Source of the DNA: Kineococcus terrestris
GTDB taxonomy: Bacteria > Actinomycetota > Actinomycetes > Actinomycetales > Kineococcaceae
Assembly (NCBI RefSeq): GCF_041020765.1
Contig: NZ_JBEUEJ010000002.1
Strand: one strand, 5' to 3'
DNA length: 64,000 nucleotides
Shown: in pieces, positions 8,368 through 15,792 of the stretch
Layout: each line of letters opens with the position of its first letter
How positions within the stretch are numbered: the first letter of the stretch is position 1
Notes under the pieces: model-generated
Databases searched by the model: none
Seen by the model: the letters and a program-made list of their open reading frames with translations, nothing else
What the model was told of the DNA's origin: nothing
Program-made: the position numbers and the translations under genes

Positions 8368-9018
8368 CTAGCCGTGCGCCCCCGCCGGGCCGGGCGCCCG
8401 CCCGTCCGCGGGCGCGTGCGGGCCCGGCTCCAGCAGCACCCGCTGCCCGACCCGCAGGACCCCGGGGACGAGGACGTCGGCGAACACGCCCGCGCAGTGC
8501 CGCGGGCGCCGCGTCAGCCGCAGCACGGGCCCGTCGGCGCCCTCCGGGCGCAGCAGCGCCCCGGCCGGCGCGCCGGCGCCGGCGGGCTCGCCGGGCTCAC
8601 CGGGCTCACCGGGCAGGTCCAGGACGACGTTGGCGCGCGAGGAGTCGCCCGCGCCGGGCGCCGCGCGCTCGGCGAGGGTGACGACGTGGACGGGGGCCAC
8701 CTGCCGGGCACCGCCGGCGGCGAGCTCCAGGCGCACGGGGCCGTCCAGGCCGAGGGCGCGGGCGACGGCGTCCAGGTCGCCGGGCGCGGCGCCGGGCGCG
8801 GTGACCAGCGGCGCCTCCGGCGGGCCGGTCAGGTCCAGCGCGCGCAGGCCGGGGTGGTGCTTGGCGGTCAGGACCTCGCCGCCGGGCCCGACGAGCACGA
8901 GGGCGCGGTCACCGCGCAGGCCGTCGGCGCCGACCTCGACGCGGTGGGGGGCCGTCCCCGGCAGCGACTTCACGGGGAAGACGGCGAGCTGCTGGACGGT
9001 GGCGACGAGGCGCTGCAC
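8368..9018 (-). CDS. MOSC domain-containing protein
   Basis: A 216-residue protein with an N-terminal MOSC-N beta-barrel (LAVFPVKSLPGTAPHRVEV) and a C-terminal MOSC domain holding the conserved cysteine in RHCAGVFADV. MOSC proteins bind molybdenum cofactor or similar sulfur-carrying cofactors and include mARC-type N-reductases. The protein lacks a fused ferredoxin domain, so it is probably a reductase partner or sulfur carrier. A GEP tripeptide repeat sits mid-protein. GTG at 9018 has GGAGG seven bases upstream. No partner genes lie nearby. Confidence 0.85.
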   Translation of the reverse strand: MQRLVATVQQLAVFPVKSLPGTAPHRVEVGADGLRGDRALVLVGPGGEVLTAKHHPGLRALDLTGPPEAPLVTAPGAAPGDLDAVARALGLDGPVRLELAAGGARQVAPVHVVTLAERAAPGAGDSSRANVVLDLPGEPGEPGEPAGAGAPAGALLRPEGADGPVLRLTRRPRHCAGVFADVLVPGVLRVGQRVLLEPGPHAPADGRAPGPAGAHG

Positions 9019-9067
9019 GGGCCGTCCTCCCGGGTCGGGGCCGAGGGCCCCGGTGGGTGGTGCTGGG

Positions 9068-9139
9068 TGGGCGATACTGGGATCGAACCAGTGACCCCCT
9101 CGGTGTGAACGAGGTGCTCTCCCGCTGAGCTAATCGCCC
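9068..9139 (-). tRNA. tRNA-Val (CAC)
   Basis: Acceptor arms GGGCGAT and ATCGCCC pair. The D-arm is AGCTC...GAGC, the anticodon stem CCTCG/CGAGG holds loop TTCACAC (anticodon CAC), and the T-arm carries GGTTCGATCCC. CCA is not encoded. It is a single gene, downstream of nothing else on its strand. Confidence 0.95.
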
Positions 9140-9228
9140 GGTGCGACCGCTGACCGCGACCGGCGTGGAACACCATACACGGCGCCGGGGACGCCGACGC
9201 CCGCCTCCCGCGCGGTCGCCCGGCGCGC

Positions 9229-9894
9229 TCAGCCGCCGACGCCGGGCACGAGCACGAGCTGCGCGGTGACCTGCTCGGGCACCCACCCGGGCACCCCGGC
9301 GGCGGCGAGGTAGCCGTAGACGAGCAGCCCGCCGGCGGCGGCCGTGGCCGACCCCATGGCGATCCGCGTCCCCCACGAGCGCCCGGCCACCCACCGCGTC
9401 CACCGGTCGACGTGCCGGCGCGCGAAGCGCAGCAGCCGCCGGGCGACGTGGAACTCCGTGCCGAGCAGGGCCAGGCCCAGGAAGACGACGAGCCAGCCCG
9501 GGCCCGGCAGCGGCACGAGCACCAGGCCCAGGAGGACGACGAGGCCGCCGACGGCGCCGACGGCCGTCCGGTACAGGCGGTAGGCGCGCGGGTCGGTGCG
9601 CAGCCGGGCCCGGCGGGCGCGCAGCGAGGCGCGCAGGCGCTCGGCGCGGCGCCGGCGCACCGCCCGGGCGGCGGGGTGCGGCTCCGTCGCGGCGGCGGCC
9701 TCCTGCGCGGCCGAGGCGAGCGCCGCGTCGCCGGTCCCGGCCGCCGCGTCCCGCGCGGCCCGCGCCTCGTCCGGCCCGCCCGCCGGGGCGGGGTCGGCGG
9801 GGGTCTCCCGGGCGCGCGGGAGCTGACCGCTGCCGGCCCCGCCGCCGGCGGTCCGTCCCCGACCGTCCCCGCCGTGCTGCTCGATCGTCCTCAC
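9229..9894 (-). CDS. PGPGW-motif (TIGR02611-like) membrane protein
   Basis: A 221-residue protein with a long Ala/Gly/Arg-rich cytoplasmic N-terminus (to about residue 105) and two or three membrane helices. The hallmark LPGPGWLVVFLGLALLGTEF lies between the first helices and defines this actinobacterial family. The function is unknown. The GTG at 9894 is inside a longer open frame; it was picked because upstream sequence overlaps the ssgB-like promoter region on the other strand and shows no homology. Confidence 0.75.
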   Translation of the reverse strand: MRTIEQHGGDGRGRTAGGGAGSGQLPRARETPADPAPAGGPDEARAARDAAAGTGDAALASAAQEAAAATEPHPAARAVRRRRAERLRASLRARRARLRTDPRAYRLYRTAVGAVGGLVVLLGLVLVPLPGPGWLVVFLGLALLGTEFHVARRLLRFARRHVDRWTRWVAGRSWGTRIAMGSATAAAGGLLVYGYLAAAGVPGWVPEQVTAQLVLVPGVGG

Positions 9895-10101
9895 CCGTCC
9901 CCCGTCCCGCGGCCGTCCCGTCCCCGCGCCCCGTCGCGCACCGGCGCCGCCCGCTCCGGCGGCGCGACCCGATCGTGCAACGCGCGGGGGGCGCTCGCCG
10001 ATCCCGCGCGCCGACCTGCGCAGGTCCTCCCCCGCTCCGGCACCCGGGGACGCCGGGGAACCTCCACCCGGACGGGTGCGTCCGACCTGCACCGTTCGGG
10101 T

Positions 10102-10127
10102 GTTTGAGACGCGCGAACAGTGGGAAA
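10102..10127 (+). promoter_or_regulatory. sigma-B/sigma-H-like promoter of the SsgB-like gene
   Basis: GTTTGA (10102-10107) and GGGAAA (10122-10127) are 14 bases apart. Each matches the general-stress sigma consensus GTTTAA / GGGWAT at five of six positions. The ssgB-like start is 55 bases downstream. In Streptomyces coelicolor, ssgB is transcribed by the sigma-B-like factor SigH, so the match fits the gene. Not tested experimentally here. Confidence 0.45.
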
Positions 10128-10182
10128 CTCGTCCACACGGTCGCTGGAGCCCGTCAGCGGCCACGAGCACACGGAGGTCGAC

Positions 10183-10611
10183 GTGCCCGCACTGCCGCAC
10201 CGCAAGACCGAGGTCGACGTCGACGTGTCGCTGCGCCTGCGGACCTCGACCGGCCCCGGGCTGCCCGTGCCCGCGAGCCTGCACTACGGGGCCGACGACC
10301 CCTACGCCATCCACGCCGTCTTCCGCGGCGGCGACGCCGACGTGGAGTGGGTCTTCGCCCGCGACCTGCTGCGCGAGGGCCTCATCGGCCCGGCCGGCGA
10401 CGGGGACGTGCACGTGCGGCCCTGCTCCGGCTCCGTCGACGGCCGCCGGCGCGTCCTGCTGCGCCTGTCCTCCCCCGACGGCAACGCCGAGCTGGAGGCC
10501 GACGAGGCCGACGTGCGGCGCTTCCTGCGCCGGGCCGACGCCCTGGTGCCCCCGGGGCGCGAGACCCGCCACCTCGACCTCGACGACCTGGTCGCCCGGC
10601 TCGTCTCCTGA
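10183..10611 (+). CDS. SsgA/SsgB-family sporulation and cell-division regulator
   Basis: A 142-residue SALP (SsgA-like protein) with the family core: VSLRLRTSTGPGLPVPASLHYGADDPYAI, then VEWVFARDLLREG and a C-terminal RFLRRADALVPPGRE. SsgB positions FtsZ at sporulation septa in Streptomyces by way of SsgA; in other actinobacteria members are linked to division and morphogenesis. GTG at 10183 has GGAGG five bases upstream; the frame stays open to 10120 but that lead crosses the promoter. The gene is single and divergent from the PGPGW membrane protein. Confidence 0.88.
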   Translation: MPALPHRKTEVDVDVSLRLRTSTGPGLPVPASLHYGADDPYAIHAVFRGGDADVEWVFARDLLREGLIGPAGDGDVHVRPCSGSVDGRRRVLLRLSSPDGNAELEADEADVRRFLRRADALVPPGRETRHLDLDDLVARLVS

Positions 10612-10729
10612 ACCGCGCCCCCCGGGAGCGCGGGCGGCGACGGAGCCGCGCGCACCCCGACGGGGGACTTCCGCCACCGAACGGGCGCGCAGCGGCACGG
10701 CGGCCGCGCGCGTCTGGTACTCCGGGGAC

Positions 10730-11893
10730 ATGACCGACACGACCACCCGTCCGCCCTCGCAGACCCCGCCGGCCGGGGTGCCCCACGTCGACCCGTCCGG
10801 CCCGGGCGTCGCCGACGCCCCCCTCAACGTGCACGAGCTGCGCGCCGCGGCGCTGCGGCGGATGCGCGAGGGCGCCTTCGGGCAGGAGATGTGGGACTAC
10901 CTGGAGGGCGGGTCCGGGGACGAGCGCAGCCTGCGCTGGAACGAGGAGGCGTGGGGCGAGATCCGCCTCGCGCCGCGCTGCCTCGTGGGCGTGGACGCCA
11001 TCGACACCTCCGTGGAGCTGTTCGGGTCGCGGGTGGCCTCCCCCATCGGCCTGTCCCCGGCGGCCAGCCACCGCATCTGGCACGACGACGGCGAGCTGGG
11101 CGTCGTCGACGCCGCCAACGAGGCCGGGATGGTCTACTGCCAGAGCACCCTGGGCACGGCCTCGATGGAGGACGTCGCGGCCCGGGCGACGGGACCGCTG
11201 TGGTTCCAGCTGTACGTGCGCCGCGACCGGGACCTGACCGCGAGCCTGGCCCTGCGGGCGGCCGCGGCCGGCTACCAGGCCCTCGTGGTCACCGTCGACA
11301 CCCCGGTGCTGGGCGCCCGCGACACCGACCGCCGCCGCAGCGTGCGCCTGCCGGCGGGGCTGTCCTTCGCGAACCTGCCCGCGCAGACCGCGCGCGTGGA
11401 GGACCCGCTGCCGGCCCACCGCCGGGTCTACGTCGAGCGCCTGGACCCGACGCTGACGTGGAAGGACATCACGTGGCTGGCGGAGCTCACGGACCTGCCC
11501 GTCGTCGTCAAGGGCGTGCTGCGCGCCGACGACGCCTCGCGGGCCCTGGACCACGGCGCGCGCGGGGTGTGGGTGTCCAACCACGGCGCGCGCAACCTCG
11601 ACACGGTCGTGCCGACGGCGCAGGCCCTGCCCGCGGTGGCCGCCGAGGTCGCCGGCCGGGTCCCCGTGGTCGTCGACTCCGGGGTGCGGCGCGGCACCGA
11701 CGTGCTCAAGGCGCTGTGCCTGGGCGCGGACGCGGTCTTCGTCGGCCGTCCGTACCTGTACGGCCTGGCCGCCGCGGGCCGCGAGGGCGCCCTGGCCGCG
11801 CTGCACATGCTGGACACGGAGCTGCGCATGGCGATGGGCCTGTGCGGCGCCCCGCGGCTGGCCGACCTGGGTCCGGACCTGTTGTGGCACTGA
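10730..11893 (+). CDS. FMN-dependent alpha-hydroxy acid oxidase (lactate oxidase/monooxygenase family)
   Basis: A 387-residue TIM-barrel flavoprotein that oxidises 2-hydroxy acids such as L-lactate. Visible sites: SPIGLSPAA (FMN), WFQLYV (phosphate/flavin), VVVKGVL (Lys), the catalytic His in SNHGARNLD, and DSGVRRGTDVLKAL plus GRPYLYG for FMN phosphate. The usual SNHGGRQLD is altered (second Gly to Ala, Gln to Asn). The length resembles lactate 2-monooxygenase, but family substrates vary, so the substrate is unproven. ATG at 10730 has GGGGA just upstream. Confidence 0.85.
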   Translation: MTDTTTRPPSQTPPAGVPHVDPSGPGVADAPLNVHELRAAALRRMREGAFGQEMWDYLEGGSGDERSLRWNEEAWGEIRLAPRCLVGVDAIDTSVELFGSRVASPIGLSPAASHRIWHDDGELGVVDAANEAGMVYCQSTLGTASMEDVAARATGPLWFQLYVRRDRDLTASLALRAAAAGYQALVVTVDTPVLGARDTDRRRSVRLPAGLSFANLPAQTARVEDPLPAHRRVYVERLDPTLTWKDITWLAELTDLPVVVKGVLRADDASRALDHGARGVWVSNHGARNLDTVVPTAQALPAVAAEVAGRVPVVVDSGVRRGTDVLKALCLGADAVFVGRPYLYGLAAAGREGALAALHMLDTELRMAMGLCGAPRLADLGPDLLWH

Positions 11894-11951
11894 GGCTCTG
11901 ACCCCGGGCGCCCGCCCGGGCGCGGGCGTCCGGATGGTGCCCGGGGGGCGA

Positions 11952-11982
11952 TTGGACTCCGTCCCCGGCGGTCGGCTACTGT
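11952..11982 (+). promoter_or_regulatory. housekeeping promoter of the tRNA cluster
   Basis: TTGGAC (11952-11957) and TACTGT (11977-11982) are 19 bases apart, a fair SigA-type pair, with tRNA-Gly beginning about 50 bases later. The low local GC around the -10 stands out in this sequence. Confidence 0.5.
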
Positions 11983-12032
11983 CTACGACGTCAGGGCGAA
12001 CCGGGCCGGAAGGCCGGGGGAACACCTGGTGT

Positions 12033-12105
12033 GCGGACGTAGCGCAGTTGGTAGCGCATCACCTTGCCAAGGTGAGGGTCGCGGGTTCGAGTCCCGTCGT
12101 CCGCT
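12033..12105 (+). tRNA. tRNA-Gly (GCC)
   Basis: Acceptor GCGGACG/CGTCCGC, anticodon stem TCACC/GGTGA with loop TTGCCAA (anticodon GCC), T-loop GGGTTCGAGTCCC. CCA is not encoded. First of three tRNAs in one transcript. Confidence 0.96.
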
Positions 12106-12137
12106 CGGGGGCACGAGCTCCGGGGCACGCGCCTCAC

Positions 12138-12208
12138 GGTGGAGTGGCCGAGAGGCGAGGCAACGGCCTGCAAAGCCGTGTACGCGGGTTCGAATCCCGT
12201 CTCCACCT
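12138..12208 (+). tRNA. tRNA-Cys (GCA)
   Basis: Acceptor GGTGGAG/CTCCACC, anticodon stem ACGGC/GCCGT with loop CTGCAAA (anticodon GCA), T-arm GCGGGTTCGAATCCCGT. Second of the tRNA cluster. Confidence 0.96.
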
Positions 12209-12243
12209 CGGTGCCCACCAAGGCGTGGCCTTGGTGCGGACTC

Positions 12244-12318
12244 GGGCGATTGGCGCAGCGGTAGCGCGCTTCCCTGACACGGAAGAGGTCACTGGTTCGA
12301 TCCCAGTATCGCCCACCA
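12244..12318 (+). tRNA. tRNA-Val (GAC), CCA encoded
   Basis: Acceptor GGGCGAT/ATCGCCC, anticodon stem CTTCC/GGAAG with loop CTGACAC (anticodon GAC), T-arm matching that of tRNA-Val(CAC) at 9068-9139. CCA is encoded at 12316-12318. Last of the cluster and followed by a strong terminator. Confidence 0.96.
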
Positions 12319-12323
12319 GCCCC

Positions 12324-12360
12324 CGACGAAGGCCGGACCCGACGGGTCCGGCCTTCGTCG
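12324..12360 (+). terminator. terminator of the tRNA cluster
   Basis: A perfect 17-bp stem (12324-12340 with 12344-12360) closes a GAC loop six bases after the tRNA-Val CCA. There is no T-run, typical of high-GC actinobacteria. It may also act on the opposing BrkB-like transcript, which ends at 12408. Confidence 0.85.
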
Positions 12361-12407
12361 TGCTCCCCCGGGGGCCCGGCGCCCCGGTGTCCCGCCCGGG
12401 CAGCCCC

Positions 12408-13448
12408 TCAGGGCACCCAGCGCCGCCGGCGGGCGGCCTCGGCCCGGGCGCTGGCGCGGGCGGCGGCCTTCTCCTCGTCCGGCCACACGCGGTCCACCGC
12501 GGAGTTCAGCGCGGCCCCCACCAGCAGCACGATGGTGAGGAAGTAGAACCAGATGAGGACGACGATCGGCGCGGCCAGCGGGCCGTACACCGACGTCGAG
12601 GCCCCCTGCACGGTCGCCGACAGGGCCCCGCGCAGGACGTAGGAGACGCCCAGCCAGCCGACGACGGCCAGGACCGCGCCCGGCAGGTCGCGCCACCAGC
12701 GGCTGCGCACCGGGGTCGCCAGGTGGTAGAGCGTCGCCAGGCCGGCGATCGAGAGCACCAGCACCAGCGGCCAGTACAGCTCGCTCAGCGGCTGCAGCCG
12801 ACCCGGCAGCCACCGCTGCAGCAGCTGCGGGCCGACGAGGACCAGCGGCAGCACCACGACGCCCACGACGAGGGCGACCAGGTACGTGCTCAGCGACAGC
12901 AGCCGGGTGCGCACGATGCCGCGGTGCCCGCCGAAGCCGTACATGATCGCCACGGTGTCGACGAGGACGTTGAGGGCGCGCGAGCCCGACCACACGCTCA
13001 CCGCGAAGGCCAGCACCGTCAGGTCGGCGCGCCCCTGCGTGGTCACCGAGTCGAAGGTGGGCAGGACGACCTCGCTGACCGCCTCGGCGGTCAGGACCGA
13101 CTGGGCGAGCTCCTCCATCTGGGTGCGGGCGGCGGCCAGGTCGGAGGCCGGCACCCAGCGCCCGGCGTAGCCGAGCAGCGCCACCAGCCCGAAGACGAGC
13201 GGCGGCAGCGACAGCAGCATGAAGAAGCCGCCCTCGGCGGCCAGGCCGGTGACCCGGAAGCGCAGGCACGCCCCCACCGTCCCGGCGACCAGGGCGCGCG
13301 CGTCGCGCAGCACCCGCAGCAGGACCCGCAGCAGCGGCCGCAGCGCTCCCCCGGCGGGCACGCGCGGGCGGGGCAGCCGGGGCACCTGGAGCACGCGCGG
13401 CCGGCGGCCGGCGGCGGAGGGCGCCGCCGGGAGGTCGTCGGGTGCCAC
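12408..13448 (-). CDS. YihY/BrkB-family membrane protein
   Basis: A 346-residue inner-membrane protein with about six helices (e.g. GGFFMLLSLPPLVFGLVALL; LLSLSTYLVALVVGVVVLPL; LAAPIVVLIWFYFLTIVLLV). The family signatures SVWSGSRALNVLVDTV and a terminal IWFYFLTIVLLVGAALNS are present. Despite old names (virulence factor BrkB, ribonuclease BN) the family is of unknown, probably transport-related, function. The long N-terminus is Pro/Arg-rich and the C-terminus is basic. GTG start. It is divergent from glgX. Confidence 0.85.
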   Translation of the reverse strand: MAPDDLPAAPSAAGRRPRVLQVPRLPRPRVPAGGALRPLLRVLLRVLRDARALVAGTVGACLRFRVTGLAAEGGFFMLLSLPPLVFGLVALLGYAGRWVPASDLAAARTQMEELAQSVLTAEAVSEVVLPTFDSVTTQGRADLTVLAFAVSVWSGSRALNVLVDTVAIMYGFGGHRGIVRTRLLSLSTYLVALVVGVVVLPLVLVGPQLLQRWLPGRLQPLSELYWPLVLVLSIAGLATLYHLATPVRSRWWRDLPGAVLAVVGWLGVSYVLRGALSATVQGASTSVYGPLAAPIVVLIWFYFLTIVLLVGAALNSAVDRVWPDEEKAAARASARAEAARRRRWVP

Positions 13449-13557
13449 GCCCCGACGCTACCGGCCGGGCGGGTCCCTCCCGCCCGGGCGCGCCGGGACG
13501 GGCTCCCGGTCGTGCCCGCGGGGCGGAGACGACATGATGCTGGCCGTCGGACGGCAC

Positions 13558-13584
13558 GCGGCACCCCCCGGCGGGGGGTGCCGC
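13558..13584 (+). promoter_or_regulatory. hairpin in glgX leader
   Basis: A perfect 12-bp stem (GCGGCACCCCCC with its complement) closes a GGC loop 63 bases before the glgX start. A smaller hairpin (GCCGT-CGG-ACGGC, 13543-13555) lies just upstream. In the divergent spacer between the BrkB-like gene and glgX this could be an attenuator or mRNA-stability element. Confidence 0.4.
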
Positions 13585-13647
13585 ACGGCAGCGTCGAGCA
13601 GGAGCGCGGCCGGGGACCGTCCGGAGTCACCCAGCGGAGGAAGTGCG

Positions 13648-15792
13648 ATGCAGATCTGGCCCGGACGGCCCTACCCCCTCGGGGCGACCTACGACGGGGC
13701 GGGGACCAACTTCGCCCTGTTCTCGGAGGCCGCCGAGCGGGTGGAGCTGTGCCTGATCGAGGACGACGGCAGCGAGACGCGCCTCGACCTGCCCGAGGTC
13801 GACGGCTTCGTCCACCACGCCTACCTGCCCTCCGTGCAGCCCGGGCAGCGCTACGGCTACCGCGTCCACGGTCCCTTCAACCCCGAGCAGGGGCACCGCT
13901 GCCAGCCCGAGAAGCTGCTGCTGGACCCCTACGCCAAGGCCGTGGAGGGGCAGGTGGACGGCGACGAGTCGCTGTTCAGCTACCACTTCGACGCCCCCGA
14001 CACCGTCAACGACGCCGACAGCGCCGGGCACACGATGCTCTCGGTCGTCGTCAACCCGTACTTCGACTGGGGCAGCGACCGCCGGCCCGGGCACGAGTAC
14101 CACGAGTCGGTGATCTACGAGGCGCACGTCAAGGGGCTGACCGAGCAGCACCCGGACATCCCCGAGGAGATCCGCGGGACGTACGCGGGCATGGCCCACC
14201 CGGCGATGATCGAGCACCTCACCCAGCTGGGCGTGACGGCCGTCGAGCTCATGCCGGTGCACCAGTTCGTCCAGGACACCCACCTCACGGAGAAGGGGCT
14301 GTCCAACTACTGGGGCTACAACACCATCGGCTTCTTCGCCCCGCACAACGCCTACTCCTCCACCGGCCAGCGCGGCCAGCAGGTGCAGGAGTTCAAGTCG
14401 ATGGTGCGCGCGCTGCACGAGGCGGACATCGAGGTCATCCTCGACGTCGTCTACAACCACACCGCCGAGGGCAACCACATGGGCCCGACGCTGTGCTTCC
14501 GCGGCATCGACAACGCCAACTACTACCGGCTGGTCGACGGGGACGAGAAGCACTACTTCGACACCACTGGCACGGGCAACAGCCTGCTCATGCGCTCCCC
14601 GCACGTCCTGCAGCTGATCATGGACTCGCTGCGGTACTGGGTGACCGAGATGCACGTCGACGGCTTCCGCTTCGACCTCGCCTCGACGCTGGCCCGGCAG
14701 TTCCACGAGGTCGACCGCCTCAGCGCGTTCTTCGACCTCGTGCAGCAGGACCCGGTCGTCAGCCAGGTCAAGCTCATCGCCGAGCCGTGGGACGTCGGCG
14801 ACGGCGGGTACCAGGTCGGCGGGTTCCCGCCCCTGTGGACCGAGTGGAACGGGCGCTACCGCGACACCGTGCGCGACTTCTGGCGCGGTGAGCCCAAGAC
14901 GCTGGGCGAGTTCGCCAGCCGCGTCAGCGGGTCCTCGGACCTGTACGAGCACTCCGGCCGCAAGCCCATCGCCAGCATCAACTTCGTCACCGCCCACGAC
15001 GGCTTCACGATGCGCGACCTCGTCTCGTACAACGAGAAGCACAACGACGCCAACGGCGAGGGCGGCGCGGACGGCGAGAGCCACAACCGCTCCTGGAACT
15101 GCGGCGTGGAGGGACCCAGCGACGACCCGGAGATCGTCGCGCTGCGGGCCCGCCAGCACCGCAACCTCATGGTGACGCTGCTGCTGAGCCAGGGCGTGCC
15201 GATGATCCTGCACGGCGACGAGCTGGGCCGCACCCAGCAGGGCAACAACAACGTCTACTGCCAGGACAACGAGCTGGCCTGGGTCGACTGGGACCTGGAC
15301 GAGCCGCAGCGCGAGCTGCTCGCCTTCACCCGGCGCGTGGTGGAGCTGCGCCGCACCGAGCCCGTCTTCCAGCGCCGCCGCTTCTTCGCCGGCGACGCCG
15401 GCCACGGCGGCGAGAGCGACGTCGGCGACATCGAGTGGTTCGGCTCCGACGGCACCGAGATGACCGACGCGGACTGGGGCGACGCCTCCAACCGCTGCGT
15501 CATGGTCTTCCTCAACGGCGAGGCCATCCCCGAGCCGGACCGCCGCGGCGAGCGCATCGTCGGCGACTCGTTCCTCATCATGTACAACCCGTGGCACGAG
15601 TCGGTGGAGTTCACCCTGCCGGAGAAGGCGTACGGCGACAGCTGGCTGCCGCGCCTGGACACCGCCGACGACCAGGTGGGCGTCGTGTCGATCTTCACGG
15701 AGGAGTCGGCGTTCTCCCCCGGCACCACGCTGCCGGTGGCGGGGCGCTCCATCCTCGTCCTGGCCCGCGGACCGCTGGGGGACGCCAAGTGA
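13648..15792 (+). CDS. glgX: glycogen debranching enzyme GlgX
   Basis: A 714-residue GH13 isoamylase-type enzyme that cuts alpha-1,6 branches of glycogen, releasing linear maltodextrin. An N-terminal CBM48 domain (about 1-150; GTNFALFSEAAERVELCL) precedes the barrel. Catalytic residues are Asp343 (DGFRFDLAS), Glu379 (IAEPWDVG) and Asp451 (VTAHDGFT). ATG at 13648 follows GGAGG by seven bases. It is the first gene of glgX-treY-treZ, coupled to treY by a GTGA overlap, so its linear chains feed TreY directly. Confidence 0.96.
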   Translation: MQIWPGRPYPLGATYDGAGTNFALFSEAAERVELCLIEDDGSETRLDLPEVDGFVHHAYLPSVQPGQRYGYRVHGPFNPEQGHRCQPEKLLLDPYAKAVEGQVDGDESLFSYHFDAPDTVNDADSAGHTMLSVVVNPYFDWGSDRRPGHEYHESVIYEAHVKGLTEQHPDIPEEIRGTYAGMAHPAMIEHLTQLGVTAVELMPVHQFVQDTHLTEKGLSNYWGYNTIGFFAPHNAYSSTGQRGQQVQEFKSMVRALHEADIEVILDVVYNHTAEGNHMGPTLCFRGIDNANYYRLVDGDEKHYFDTTGTGNSLLMRSPHVLQLIMDSLRYWVTEMHVDGFRFDLASTLARQFHEVDRLSAFFDLVQQDPVVSQVKLIAEPWDVGDGGYQVGGFPPLWTEWNGRYRDTVRDFWRGEPKTLGEFASRVSGSSDLYEHSGRKPIASINFVTAHDGFTMRDLVSYNEKHNDANGEGGADGESHNRSWNCGVEGPSDDPEIVALRARQHRNLMVTLLLSQGVPMILHGDELGRTQQGNNNVYCQDNELAWVDWDLDEPQRELLAFTRRVVELRRTEPVFQRRRFFAGDAGHGGESDVGDIEWFGSDGTEMTDADWGDASNRCVMVFLNGEAIPEPDRRGERIVGDSFLIMYNPWHESVEFTLPEKAYGDSWLPRLDTADDQVGVVSIFTEESAFSPGTTLPVAGRSILVLARGPLGDAK

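Noticed and set aside
9997..10004. GCCGATCC as a second WhiG-like promoter for the SsgB-like gene
   Set aside because: The -10 match is weaker, the -35 (GCAA) poor, and GCCGATC recurs by chance; the sigma-B-like site closer to the gene fits better.
10120..10182. Upstream ATG as start of the SsgB-like protein
   Set aside because: It would add 21 residues that overlap the predicted -10 element and has no ribosome site; GTG 10183 has GGAGG.
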